DNA of 11,907 nt from JBCCFW01 sp039029535. Lineage in GTDB: Bacteria > Acidobacteriota > JBCCFW01. A program made the position numbers and the translations under genes. The notes under the pieces were generated by a model. That model was not told the DNA's origin. It was given only the letters and a program-made list of their open reading frames with translations, and did no database searches. This document shows, piece after piece, positions 1 through 7,252 of the stretch (position 1 is the first letter of the stretch; each line of letters starts with the position of its first letter). The stretch spans positions 1 through 11,907 of the forward strand of contig JBCCFW010000212.1 of assembly GCA_039029535.1 (NCBI GenBank), given 5' to 3'.

Positions 1-1
1 C

Positions 2-1114
2 ACGGGGATCCGCTTGACTGGAGACGCGGGTGACAACGTGCTGGAGGGGAACTGGATCGGCCTGGTGGCCGACGGGACGGAAGCCCTCGGCAATGAGACG
101 GCCGGTGTCCTCATGGATGCGACCGGCGGAGGCAACCGCTTCGTCGCCAACCACGTGGCCTGGAACGGCACTCATGGCGTGGACGTCCGACAGGGCATGG
201 GCACCGTCTTCTCTCGCAACGTGTTCATCGACAACGGCGGCCTGGCCATCGATCTCGGCGACGATGACATCCCCACGCCCAATGACTCGCTGGACGCCGA
301 CGACGGCCCCAACGGACTCCTGAATCATCCGGACCTCACCAACGCCGAGGTCGACTGCGATCGCCTGCGCGTGACCGGTGCGTACTCGGGCGTGGCGATC
401 ACGTCAGTCGAGCTGGAGCTCTTCGAGGTCGACTTGCCCGATGCTTCGGGACACGGCGAGGCCACGCGCTGGCTCGGTTCGGCCATCGTCATGACCGACG
501 GCGCCGGCCAGGCCGACGTCCTGATCGACATCGCGGAGCGGCTGATGCCGGGGACCTGGGTGGTCGCGACGGCGACGACTGGGGAAGGGACGTCCGAGCT
601 CTCCCTCGCCGTCCAGGTCGCCGAGGCTTGCGCGGTGGCGGACGTGGATGCCGACGGCGTGCCGGACGTCGACGACAACTGCGTCGAGGTGGCCAACTCC
701 GGGCAGGAGGACGGCGACGCCGACGACGTGGGTGACGCCTGCGACAACTGCCCCACGACGGTGAATCCCGCTCAGGAGGACGCCGACGCGGACGGCGTCG
801 GTGACGCTTGCTGCGTCGACGAGGTCGGTGAGATCCGGGACCTTCGTGTTCGGAAGAGCGGGATGACCGACGTCACCCTGAGCTGGGAGCGCGACGACTT
901 CGCCGCGGACGGCTATGCGGTCTGGTGGGTGGCGTCACCGCAGGAGGCTCCCGCGCACGAGGGCAACCCCGCGGCCTTCGGCGTGGATGGCTGCCTGCCC
1001 ACCGGGACGGTCGATGACGTGGCCTGCATTCACGTCGATGCTCGGCCGGGTCCGGCGACGCTGCACTGCTACGAGATCCGTGGCCGCTGCGGAGGACGCG
1101 AAGCGCTTCGATAG
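2..1114 (+). CDS. Secreted beta-helix / thrombospondin type 3 repeat protein, 3' part only
   Basis: The frame is open from the window edge, so the N-terminus and any signal peptide are missing; 370 residues are visible. Residues about 1-115 have the short N/G-rich turns of a right-handed parallel beta-helix (NWIGLVADGTEALGN, NRFVANHVAWNGTHGVDV). Residues about 118-208 look like the Ig-like beta module that often follows such helices (VELELFEVD, ATATTGEGTSELS). Residues about 212-271 hold thrombospondin type 3 calcium-binding repeats (DADGVPDVDDNC, DADGVGDACC). The rest is Fn3-like (VTLSWERDDFAADGYAVWW) with several cysteines. There is no C-terminal anchor, and the protein ends at REALR. Inferred role: extracellular or outer-surface structural or adhesive protein. 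It is convergent with the kinase gene, with 14 bp between the stops. The domain calls are solid; the biological role is unknown. Confidence 0.85.
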   Translation, partial: TGIRLTGDAGDNVLEGNWIGLVADGTEALGNETAGVLMDATGGGNRFVANHVAWNGTHGVDVRQGMGTVFSRNVFIDNGGLAIDLGDDDIPTPNDSLDADDGPNGLLNHPDLTNAEVDCDRLRVTGAYSGVAITSVELELFEVDLPDASGHGEATRWLGSAIVMTDGAGQADVLIDIAERLMPGTWVVATATTGEGTSELSLAVQVAEACAVADVDADGVPDVDDNCVEVANSGQEDGDADDVGDACDNCPTTVNPAQEDADADGVGDACCVDEVGEIRDLRVRKSGMTDVTLSWERDDFAADGYAVWWVASPQEAPAHEGNPAAFGVDGCLPTGTVDDVACIHVDARPGPATLHCYEIRGRCGGREALR

Positions 1115-1128
1115 ACGCGCTCGGCCAG

Positions 1129-3681
1129 TCAGTTCTCGGTGGGCACCGAGGCCGCGAGCCGGAAGCCCACGAAGCCGTTGACCGAATTCTCGAGGAAGCC
1201 GAAGCGGTTCTGGATGAGGGAGGCGTGATCGGCCGCTGCCCAGGCTCCTCCCCGGAGCATGCGCGTGCCCGGGGTATCGGGGGTGGTCGTCCAGTTCTGG
1301 GCGTTGCCGGCCACCTGACGCACGCCGTAGGGCGACACGTCCAGCGGGAAGCGCTCATCGCATTCGTCGACGGGGAGCAGGAGGGGACGCTTCTCCAGGC
1401 TGGACCGGAGGTTGCTACAGCCCTGCTCGAACCCGTTGCCCCAGGTGTACTCGCGCCCGTCGACGCCACGAGCGGCCTTCTCCCACTCCAGCTCGTTCGG
1501 GAGACGGAGCGTCCGGCCGAGCTGCTCGCCGCGCCAGGCACAGTAGGCCTCGGCGTCGTGGAAGGACACGCCGATGACCGGGTGTGATGGAGTCCAGGGG
1601 GTCTCGCCCTCGCTCGCCGATGGCAAGACCAGACGACCGTCTCGTTCGTCGAAGTAGGTCGACGCCCCGTCCGGCGCGCGACGAGGGGCTCGGTCCCGCG
1701 CCGCATCCAGACCATCGGTCGCGATGAGATGGTCGAGGAACTCGAGGTAGTCGCCGATGGTCACCGAGTGGACGGCGATCAGGAAGTCGTCGATCCAAGG
1801 CTCGTGCAATGGAAGGTGCGCCAGCACGGACGGTCGTCGGCTGCCCTGCTCACAGGGCCCGGCGGGCACGTGCACGAAGCCTTCGCCGATCGTGTCGTCC
1901 GTGAGGAGACGCACCCGGCCCTCCCATGCGTGGTTCCTCGAGATGAAGACCGGGTAGCGGGTCTCGCGGCGTCCCTCGTGCTGCAGCGTGACCAGGTAGC
2001 TGCCCATCGCCAGGGAGGTGGGGGGAAGAGGGGTCGTTCCCAACAGCCGTCGTTCTCCGAGCTGCAAGAGGGGGCCGCGCTCGTCATGGCGCTGCACCCA
2101 GACCTCGGCTCCAGGGGGATCGGAGTCGAGCTTCAAGCTGCCTCCGCCGTCGAGCTCGCGGGCGTACTTCCCGTCATGATGGGCCGCGACGAGCTGCGTC
2201 CGAGCGATGACTTCGTCAGTGTCGCCACGCTCCTCGGCCTCGGCGAGTCGCGCCCAGTGGAAGTCGGCCAGCGCCTCGCGAGCGCCTGCGTGGTCGCGAT
2301 TGAAGCCGAGTGCCTCGGACAAGACGGTGACTGCCTGCGAGCCGACCTGGGCCAGCCGACGCTTCATGACGGCGAGCTCGTCCAGCTTCGCGAACAGTTC
2401 TTGCTTTTCTGCCTGGGGTTGCCACGCATCGAGCTCGTCACGCAGCGTGTCCACGGCTGTTTCGAGACTCTCGACCTCACCCTGACAGTGACGGTGCTCG
2501 GCCATGAGCTCGAGCCCACGGCGGGCGCGCTCCTCGGCCAGCTCTTGCCGGCGGCCGCGATCGGACTCGGCTTCGAGCCAGAGCTGCACCTCGGCCGTGA
2601 GCTCGGCCACCGACTGGAAGCGGTCGTCGGGTGACTTCTCCAACGAGCGCAAGCAGGCACGCTCCAGCTCGAGGGGCACGTTGCGCTCGGGCGCGACTTG
2701 GCGTGGTGGGGTCGGCGTGGTCTCGATGATGACCTGGAGGAAGTCGTCGAGCGTCACGACCTCGTCGGCTTGGTACGGTCGCTTCAGGGTCATCAGCTCG
2801 TAGAGCAGGGTGCCGAGAGCATGCACGTCCACGCGGTGGTCGAGCGCCTGTCCGGCGGCTTGCTCCGGAGCCATGTAGGCCGGGCTCCCCGTGACCTCCT
2901 GGTGCTCCGGCCGACGCGCGAGGCTGACGTCGACCTCACCGTCGCGCACGACGCGCGCGAGACCCCAGTCGAGGACCTGAACCTCGCCATGCGGCCCCGA
3001 CATGATGTTGGCGGGCTTGATGTCGCCGTGCATGACGCCGCGCGAGTGGGCATGGGCGATGGCCTGGCAGACCTGCACGAAGAGCTGAACCAGCCGTGCC
3101 AGCGACCAGGTGCGGAGGACGTCGGCTTCCTCGGCCTGGAGATCATCGAGGATCGACCGCAAGGTGCGACCGCCGACCACCGGCATCGTGTAGTAGGGAT
3201 GTCCCTCTTCGGTCAGACCCAGCTCGTGGACTGGCACGATGCCCGGGTGCTGGAGCTGTCCCATGACCTGCGCTTCGGCGATGAAGCGCGTGCGGTGGTC
3301 GCTGCGCTCGGTCAGCACCGTCTTCATGGCGACCGAGCGGTTCAGGTCGCGGTCCTGCACGAGGTAGACCCGACCCATGCCGCCCTCGCCGAGCAGCTCG
3401 TGGACGGTGTAACGGGAAGTGTCACGGTTGCCCGATTCTGGATGGCTGACGCCGGTGAGTCGCAGGTCGGGGCGGCGTTCGGGGCTCGGCTCGAGACGGG
3501 CGAGGATGCTCTGCTCGACGAGCTTGGGGTCGGGGTCCTTGGCGCCGTCTCGGAACCTCCGGTCGAGGAGGGTCGGCATGTCGTCGGGATCGATCGTCGG
3601 GAGCTCGCTCCCGGCCGGTACGACCCGGCCCGGCGGCTCCGTCGGTGACTTGGTCGACTTGGGGTCTTTCTTGGACGACAC
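1129..3681 (-). CDS. Ser/Thr protein kinase with PEGA and SUMF1 (FGE-like) domains
   Basis: A protein of 850 residues. The kinase domain spans about 91-370: glycine loop GEGGMG (98-103), VAMK lysine 120, catalytic loop HGDIKPAN (Asp220, Asn225), DWG in place of DFG (238-240) and APE (271-273). A charged helical, possibly coiled-coil segment follows at about 372-450. A PEGA-like beta domain (about 512-593, LDSDPPGAEVWV) and a SUMF1/FGE-type domain (about 598-846, FVHVPAGPC, RLPNELEWEKAARG, GGAW, VGFRLA) complete it. I see no membrane helix, so the protein is probably cytoplasmic, using the C-terminal modules for binding. The SUMF1 domain lacks the cysteines of true formylglycine-generating enzymes. 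The start is GTG with GGAG 5 nt upstream. An in-frame GTG at 3708 is possible but has a poorly placed Shine-Dalgarno. The frame stays open for another 660 codons upstream, but that stretch is antisense to the next gene. Confidence 0.93.
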   Translation of the reverse strand: MSSKKDPKSTKSPTEPPGRVVPAGSELPTIDPDDMPTLLDRRFRDGAKDPDPKLVEQSILARLEPSPERRPDLRLTGVSHPESGNRDTSRYTVHELLGEGGMGRVYLVQDRDLNRSVAMKTVLTERSDHRTRFIAEAQVMGQLQHPGIVPVHELGLTEEGHPYYTMPVVGGRTLRSILDDLQAEEADVLRTWSLARLVQLFVQVCQAIAHAHSRGVMHGDIKPANIMSGPHGEVQVLDWGLARVVRDGEVDVSLARRPEHQEVTGSPAYMAPEQAAGQALDHRVDVHALGTLLYELMTLKRPYQADEVVTLDDFLQVIIETTPTPPRQVAPERNVPLELERACLRSLEKSPDDRFQSVAELTAEVQLWLEAESDRGRRQELAEERARRGLELMAEHRHCQGEVESLETAVDTLRDELDAWQPQAEKQELFAKLDELAVMKRRLAQVGSQAVTVLSEALGFNRDHAGAREALADFHWARLAEAEERGDTDEVIARTQLVAAHHDGKYARELDGGGSLKLDSDPPGAEVWVQRHDERGPLLQLGERRLLGTTPLPPTSLAMGSYLVTLQHEGRRETRYPVFISRNHAWEGRVRLLTDDTIGEGFVHVPAGPCEQGSRRPSVLAHLPLHEPWIDDFLIAVHSVTIGDYLEFLDHLIATDGLDAARDRAPRRAPDGASTYFDERDGRLVLPSASEGETPWTPSHPVIGVSFHDAEAYCAWRGEQLGRTLRLPNELEWEKAARGVDGREYTWGNGFEQGCSNLRSSLEKRPLLLPVDECDERFPLDVSPYGVRQVAGNAQNWTTTPDTPGTRMLRGGAWAAADHASLIQNRFGFLENSVNGFVGFRLAASVPTEN

Positions 3682-3888
3682 GAGGGCTCCGAGACCCGGA
3701 TCGTACACGCGGCTCGAGAGCGTTCCCCCGGCAGTCTCGAGATGAGATCGCGTCGCAAGTGGCCGGCGTTGAGAGTGGCGAGCGGCCGTGCATGGACCGA
3801 TCCGACCAGAGTGGAGGATTCGGGCCCGAGCCTCAGCGCGAGAGTTATAAGATGACGACCCACGCCCCGTCGACTTGGAGGACGCTCC
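3682..3888. promoter_or_regulatory. Divergent intergenic region (kinase / IPTL protein)
   Basis: This 207-bp spacer must hold the promoters of both divergent genes. On the plus strand TATAAG at 3846-3851 is a plausible -10 element, giving a leader of about 30 nt, but no good -35 is found at the right distance. On the minus strand no convincing promoter is seen. A 7-bp inverted repeat, CTCGAGA (3713-3719) and TCTCGAG (3735-3741), lies just upstream of the kinase start and might be an operator or a 5'-UTR hairpin. Confidence 0.4.
3877..3882 (+). promoter_or_regulatory. Ribosome binding site for the 3889 gene
   Basis: GGAGGA lies 6 nt before the ATG at 3889. It fixes this start, and the N-terminus it gives is a good signal peptide. 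Confidence 0.85.
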
Positions 3889-5538
3889 ATGACCGCCGCC
3901 GACCGCAACGCTCTCCGTCTCGCTCGGAACGGAATTCTCGCGATCACCGCCCTGCTGCTCGGACAGGGCCTGACCGCCCACGCTCAGACGGGCCTGTGGA
4001 CCCATGAGGGGCCCACCGTGTCGTTTGGGCTTGGCGCGGTGGCGGTGGACTCGAGCGACGACATCTACCACGCCGTGTCGCGGGTGGTCGACTTCTCGCT
4101 CACGAGCATGGTCACCAAGTTCGATCCGGACGGCAACGTCGTGTGGTCCGTCGGCCACCCCGACCTGGTCGATGCCCGCGTCGTCGACGCCCTGATCGCC
4201 ACGGTGGGCGGGACGGAGTACCTCTACGTCGCGCTCGACTCCCTGATCGATCTCGTGCCCGACGACTTTGCGGCACCGGAGGATCCCGCGCCGGCCATCA
4301 TCTGCCTCGACCTCACGGACGGCAGCACCGTCTGGGCCAAGTCCTGGGTCGACCTGAACTACTTCGCTCACGACACCCACGGCATGGCCTTCCTGGATGG
4401 CGAGCTGCTCCTCGCGGCCCACGACGTGATCCTCGGCATCTCGCTCACGGCCCTCCCGGGCGGTGAACCGGCTTCCGGGCTCGACATGGTCGCGGAGATG
4501 GGCTTCGAGCTCCTCGATGACGGTCCGGGCGGTGTCCTTCCCGGCCTCTTCCCGGGGCCGGTCGATCCTCCGACCGACCTCTTCGGAGGCTCTGGACTGC
4601 CCGGCGCCTCTCCGGCGACCTTCCCGGACAACACCAACTTCCTCGGAGTGGACGTCGTCGACCTGGACGCTGACGAGTTCAATGTCGGTCTCCCGGGAGA
4701 GCTGGTCGACTTCGCTGGGGTCGTCTCGGCCTGCGCCACCACGAGCGTCGACCCTGTCTTCACCTTCGGAGGGGTCGCGACGGGGCTCCGGCAGATGCAG
4801 GTCACCCCGACGGGTAGCGGCAATCGGGTGATCGAGGCGGTCACGGTGGCTCCGGACGGCAGCCTCTTCGTCTACCTCACCGCGAATCTCGCCGGGAACG
4901 ATCAGCAGGTCCTCGTCAGGCTGAACGCGGCCGACAGCCACGTCGTGGACTGGGCAGTCTGTTGGCGCCAGAGTGCTGCTGCGGGCGACCTGGTGCTGGA
5001 CGAGCTCGGCAACGTCTACCTGCTCACCTGGGACACGCACTACTTCTTGTTGGGTCCCGGCGTTGCGGTGCTCTTGACCAAGTGGGATGGAGCGACGGGA
5101 GCCTCGACGTGGGGGGAGATCTTCGCCCACGGGGCACTGAACGAGGCCGTCTGGGGGGAGTCCGCCCTGGAGATCGACACCGCGCGCCAACGTCTCGGGT
5201 TCGGCCTCTACACCGACAGCCTTCACGATGGGGGCGGAGCTCCGAGCGGAGTCGGCATCGTCACGGACTACGATGGCGTCCAGCAGACGTGGCACTTGTA
5301 CGGGACGGCGGTCGACGCCCCCGCCACGGATGTCGCCTTCGACAGCGACGGCAACCTCGTCATGGCTGGCGGTGGTGCCAGTGACGCACCGCAGTGGGTG
5401 GCGAAGGTCGGCACCACGCCGCTGGGCGTCGAGCCCCCCGGGCCCACGCCCATCCCGACCCTCTCCGAGTGGGCTCTCATCCTCCTCGGAATCACCCTCG
5501 GGATCGCGGGTGCGGTGTTCGTGAGGGCGCGAGGTTGA
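3889..5538 (+). CDS. Secreted propeller-like protein with IPTL-CTERM sorting tail
   Basis: A protein of 549 residues. The N-terminus is a Sec signal peptide: basic residues R10 and R13, hydrophobic core GILAITALLLG, likely cleavage after AHA at about residue 32. The body has scattered propeller-style motifs (VAVDSSDDIYHAV, KFDPDGNVVWSVG, VAPDGSLFVYLT, VAFDSDGNLVMAGG), resembling SBBP or PQQ-like beta-propeller blades. No catalytic motif is recognised. The C-terminus has a Pro-rich linker, IPTLSEW at 522-528, a hydrophobic helix to about 545 and the short basic end RARG. This is the IPTL-CTERM tripartite tail, known as a substrate of exosortase H-type sorting enzymes; none is encoded here. The residue after the Trp is Ala rather than the usual Gly. 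The gene is divergent from the kinase and convergent with the GNAT gene. Confidence 0.9.
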   Translation: MTAADRNALRLARNGILAITALLLGQGLTAHAQTGLWTHEGPTVSFGLGAVAVDSSDDIYHAVSRVVDFSLTSMVTKFDPDGNVVWSVGHPDLVDARVVDALIATVGGTEYLYVALDSLIDLVPDDFAAPEDPAPAIICLDLTDGSTVWAKSWVDLNYFAHDTHGMAFLDGELLLAAHDVILGISLTALPGGEPASGLDMVAEMGFELLDDGPGGVLPGLFPGPVDPPTDLFGGSGLPGASPATFPDNTNFLGVDVVDLDADEFNVGLPGELVDFAGVVSACATTSVDPVFTFGGVATGLRQMQVTPTGSGNRVIEAVTVAPDGSLFVYLTANLAGNDQQVLVRLNAADSHVVDWAVCWRQSAAAGDLVLDELGNVYLLTWDTHYFLLGPGVAVLLTKWDGATGASTWGEIFAHGALNEAVWGESALEIDTARQRLGFGLYTDSLHDGGGAPSGVGIVTDYDGVQQTWHLYGTAVDAPATDVAFDSDGNLVMAGGGASDAPQWVAKVGTTPLGVEPPGPTPIPTLSEWALILLGITLGIAGAVFVRARG

Positions 5539-5539
5539 G

Positions 5540-5572
5540 GGCGAGCGCGGCCGAACACCGACCGCGCTCGCC
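5540..5572. terminator. Perfect 11-bp inverted repeat between convergent genes
   Basis: GGCGAGCGCGG (5540-5550) pairs perfectly with CCGCGCTCGCC (5562-5572) across an 11-nt loop. It begins 2 nt after the stop codon at 5536-5538 and lies 20 bp from the end of the convergent acetyltransferase gene at 5592. Only TT follows on the plus strand, so there is no U-tract. It is best read as a bidirectional terminator or 3'-end stabilising hairpin. Confidence 0.65.
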
Positions 5573-5591
5573 TTGGTAGGCCGACTGGCCG

Positions 5592-6503
5592 TCAGCTCTC
5601 GGTGCCGCGTGCGTTCGCCGAGGTCCACTCCCACTCGGTCATCCGCGCGTGCTCGCGGCAACCGTGACGGGCGAACAGCGCGAGCATCGGGTGATTCTCG
5701 CTCTCCGTCCCGTCGTGATAGAGCGCCGCTCCCTGTCGACGGAGGAGGGAGAAGCCACGCCGTTGCACGGCTCCTCCCAAGCCCCGTCCCCGCGCTTCCG
5801 GCACGAGACCCATGAAGCTGATCGTGCCCCAGCCGGTCGCGTCGCTCTGAGCGCAGAGGAAGGCCACGGGCTCGTCATCCAGGAAGCCGAGCTCGACGCA
5901 GTCGGGCTGGTTGTGAATGTCGTCGGGAGCGAGGAAGTCCCGGAGCTCCCGGGTCGCTTGCTCGACGGTGGCGGCCGGGTCTTGACTCGTGCGCGCCATG
6001 ACGGCGGTGACGCGGTCCCAGCCGAGCTCGCCCAGGTCACGCCAGGTGAGCAGGCTCTCCGCGTCCTCGTGGGGAAGCTCGTCGACGGGGGTCTTGAACT
6101 CCACGCGACCGCCCTCGAGCACGAAGCCTCCGGCGATCAGTGCCGCGCGGTAGCCGTCGTCGAGGAAGGCGTCAGTGGGGCGGGTGCTGATGCGAGCGAG
6201 ACCGAGCTCGCGAGCCCGAGCGAGAGCCTCCTCGATGAGCACGACTCCCTTCGAGGGTGCCTCTGGTGCGCCCCGCCAGCGGAGCTGGGTGAGCACGCGC
6301 GAGGTCTCGGTGAGGTCGGCCAGCCGACAGGTGGCCTCGACGCGATCCTCGTCGTCGAGGGTCACGAAGACATCGGCAGGTGAACAGGTCCCGTCGGCGA
6401 GCTGCTGACGGAGACGCTCCAGGCGAGCGTCGAGATCCAGGTGAAGGTCAGGAGGGGGCAAGAGCTCCAGGTAGGAGCGGTGGTGTTCGTCTCGGAGGTT
6501 CAT
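5592..6503 (-). CDS. GNAT-family N-acetyltransferase, two tandem GNAT-like halves
   Basis: A protein of 303 residues, about twice a single GNAT domain. The C-terminal half (about 165-293) has the acetyl-CoA binding motif A, GLVPEARGRGLGGAV (232-246), after a beta strand (EPVAFLCAQ, GTISFM). The SENHPMLALFARHGC segment (268-282) matches the usual motif B. The N-terminal half (about 25-140) has GNAT-like strands and helices (DVFVTLDDEDRVEATCRL, EEALARARELG, ALIAGGFVLEGGRVEF) but no clear motif A, so it may be a degenerate domain. The family moves acetyl from acetyl-CoA to an amine; the substrate here cannot be told. The start is ATG with GGAG 10 nt upstream. A GTG 72 nt earlier lacks a Shine-Dalgarno. 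Upstream lies a leader ORF with hairpins, which may control it. Confidence 0.88.
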   Translation of the reverse strand: MNLRDEHHRSYLELLPPPDLHLDLDARLERLRQQLADGTCSPADVFVTLDDEDRVEATCRLADLTETSRVLTQLRWRGAPEAPSKGVVLIEEALARARELGLARISTRPTDAFLDDGYRAALIAGGFVLEGGRVEFKTPVDELPHEDAESLLTWRDLGELGWDRVTAVMARTSQDPAATVEQATRELRDFLAPDDIHNQPDCVELGFLDDEPVAFLCAQSDATGWGTISFMGLVPEARGRGLGGAVQRRGFSLLRRQGAALYHDGTESENHPMLALFARHGCREHARMTEWEWTSANARGTES

Positions 6504-6660
6504 GACGTCCGATCTCCAGGGAAGGCCGTCACGGACCCACTCGGGGTCTCGGCGACGACGCGACCGGGAGGCCACGACCGAACCGTGCGCTGGACGCCGA
6601 AGCGGGGACGCTGGCCGATCAGCATCCGAGAGGGAGGTCGGCAGCGAGACGTCGCTTCAG

Positions 6661-6686
6661 GCTCGTGGGGTCAGGCCACCACGAGC
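6661..6686 (-). promoter_or_regulatory. Hairpin spanning the stop codon of the 19-codon ORF
   Basis: On the minus strand GCTCGTGG (6686-6679) pairs perfectly with CCACGAGC (6668-6661), an 8-bp stem with a 10-nt loop. The loop contains the TGA stop (6673-6671) of the small ORF. A ribosome finishing or stalling on that ORF would open or mask this stem, as in attenuators. There is no U-tract, so a simple intrinsic terminator is less likely. Confidence 0.5.
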
Positions 6687-6730
6687 GGACGGAGGTGGGC
6701 CCGGTGAAGGGTGAAAACGTGCTGGATCAT
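6671..6730 (-). CDS. Candidate 19-residue leader peptide upstream of the GNAT gene
   Basis: An ATG at 6730 opens a 19-codon ORF, MIQHVFTLHRAHLRPLVVA. It is preceded by the full consensus Shine-Dalgarno AAGGAGGT (6745-6738) with 7-nt spacing, the strongest ribosome binding site in the window. The peptide has three His and two Arg residues and one hydrophobic end, with no signal peptide or helix long enough to span a membrane. Its stop lies in the loop of an 8-bp hairpin, and the acetyltransferase starts 167 nt downstream on the same strand. A promoter and a 5' hairpin precede it. Inference: a cis-acting leader peptide regulating the GNAT gene by attenuation or ribosome stalling. It could instead be a stand-alone microprotein or a chance ORF. 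I know of no matching leader family. Confidence 0.5.
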   Translation of the reverse strand: MIQHVFTLHRAHLRPLVVA

Positions 6731-6737
6731 CGCGGGC

Positions 6738-6745
6738 ACCTCCTT
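6738..6745 (-). promoter_or_regulatory. Consensus Shine-Dalgarno of the 19-codon ORF
   Basis: AAGGAGGT on the minus strand, an exact complement of the anti-Shine-Dalgarno core, lies 7 nt before ATG 6730. It begins one base after the 5' hairpin ends, so folding of the leader could affect ribosome access. Confidence 0.7.
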
Positions 6746-6746
6746 T

Positions 6747-6765
6747 CCTGGCGTGAGAAGCCAGG
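6747..6765 (-). promoter_or_regulatory. 5' hairpin abutting the Shine-Dalgarno
   Basis: On the minus strand CCTGGC (6765-6760), a 7-nt loop and GCCAGG (6752-6747) form a perfect 6-bp stem. It lies at or just after the expected transcription start of the 6771-6799 promoter. It could protect the 5' end of the RNA, or it could be the terminator stem of the upstream Cys-rich protein gene ending at 6812. Confidence 0.45.
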
Positions 6766-6770
6766 TCGCC

Positions 6771-6799
6771 ACTCTAGTCGGCGTGTCTCGAGCTGACAA
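6771..6799 (-). promoter_or_regulatory. Sigma70-like promoter for leader ORF and GNAT gene
   Basis: On the minus strand TTGTCA (6799-6794, 5 of 6 to consensus) is followed by a 17-bp spacer and TAGAGT (6776-6771, 4 of 6). Transcription would begin near 6764-6766, immediately before the 5' hairpin and the small ORF. It lies between the end of the Cys-rich gene (6812) and the leader, so the GNAT gene probably has its own promoter. Confidence 0.5.
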
Positions 6800-6811
6800 G
6801 CCAGCGCCGCG

Positions 6812-7252
6812 TCAGCGGGGCAGGCGCCCGTCCCAGCCGAGGAGCAGCACGCCGACCGTCGCCACCGCCAGGGCGAGGAGGCCCTGAGCCCATGGTGGGA
6901 GAGGGGTCGTGATGGGAGCCGTGCAGGCCTCGCAAGCGGCTCCTCCGATGAAGACACCGTCGGTCTCCTTCCACTCGAGCTCGGTGACTCCGTCGAGACA
7001 GTCGTCCCCGAGGCAGCAGGCTCCGAGACTCGCGCAGTCGGCGTCCTCGCAGGTCGTTCCCACGCCGGCGAAGATGCCGCCGATCGAGACGCAGTCGGGA
7101 GTGGTGCGGAGAGAGCAGGTCGGGCCGACGCAGCACGCACCGCGGTCCTCCCGGGCGTCGGCCGCTGCCGGAGAGAGGACGGCGAGCCAAAGCAGGCTCG
7201 TGGCGAGGAGGTCGTGACGGAGCAAGCGGAGTCGGTCCTGGTTCGAGCGCAT
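6812..7252 (-). CDS. Small Cys-rich secreted protein with two GACC repeats and membrane tail
   Basis: A protein of 146 residues. The signal peptide has RLRLLRH before the core LLATSLLWLAVL and likely cleavage after ADA at about residue 33. Two Cys-rich repeats follow: GACCVGPTC..DC..GGIFAGVGTTCEDADC (38-73) and GACCLGDDC..GGVFIGGAACEAC-like (78-110). Such GACC units are frequent in secreted proteins of Planctomycetota and related phyla and probably form disulphide knots. In repeat 2 the mid-repeat cysteine is replaced by Trp94 and the C-terminal spacing is shorter. The end, PLPPW (117-121), a hydrophobic helix to about 140 and DGRLPR, has the layout of an exosortase-type tail but not the IPTL motif. 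ATG 7252 is chosen because it gives the signal peptide; the Shine-Dalgarno is weak. The frame extends upstream to 7498 without good starts. Confidence 0.8.
   Translation of the reverse strand: MRSNQDRLRLLRHDLLATSLLWLAVLSPAAADAREDRGACCVGPTCSLRTTPDCVSIGGIFAGVGTTCEDADCASLGACCLGDDCLDGVTELEWKETDGVFIGGAACEACTAPITTPLPPWAQGLLALAVATVGVLLLGWDGRLPR

Noticed and set aside
1129..1900. Formylglycine-generating (sulfatase-maturing) activity for the kinase's C-terminal domain
   Set aside because: The segment that carries the two active-site cysteines in true enzymes (GGAW to VGFRLA) has none here, and no sulfatase gene is present in the window.
1729..3648. Two long plus-strand ORFs opposite the kinase gene (1729-2634 and 2698-3648)
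   Set aside because: They are shadows of the kinase coding strand. No recognisable protein features and no ribosome binding site.
3682..5661. Minus-strand extension of the kinase frame by 660 codons
   Set aside because: It is antisense to the IPTL protein gene at 3889-5538, which has a Shine-Dalgarno, signal peptide and sorting tail. The antisense translation is low-complexity, rich in Arg, Asp and Glu, with no domain. Long stop-free antisense frames are common in GC-rich DNA.
6500..6625. 41-codon minus-strand ORF whose TGA overlaps the GNAT ATG
   Set aside because: The ATGA overlap suggests translational coupling, but the ATG at 6625 has no Shine-Dalgarno and the product has no recognisable feature.
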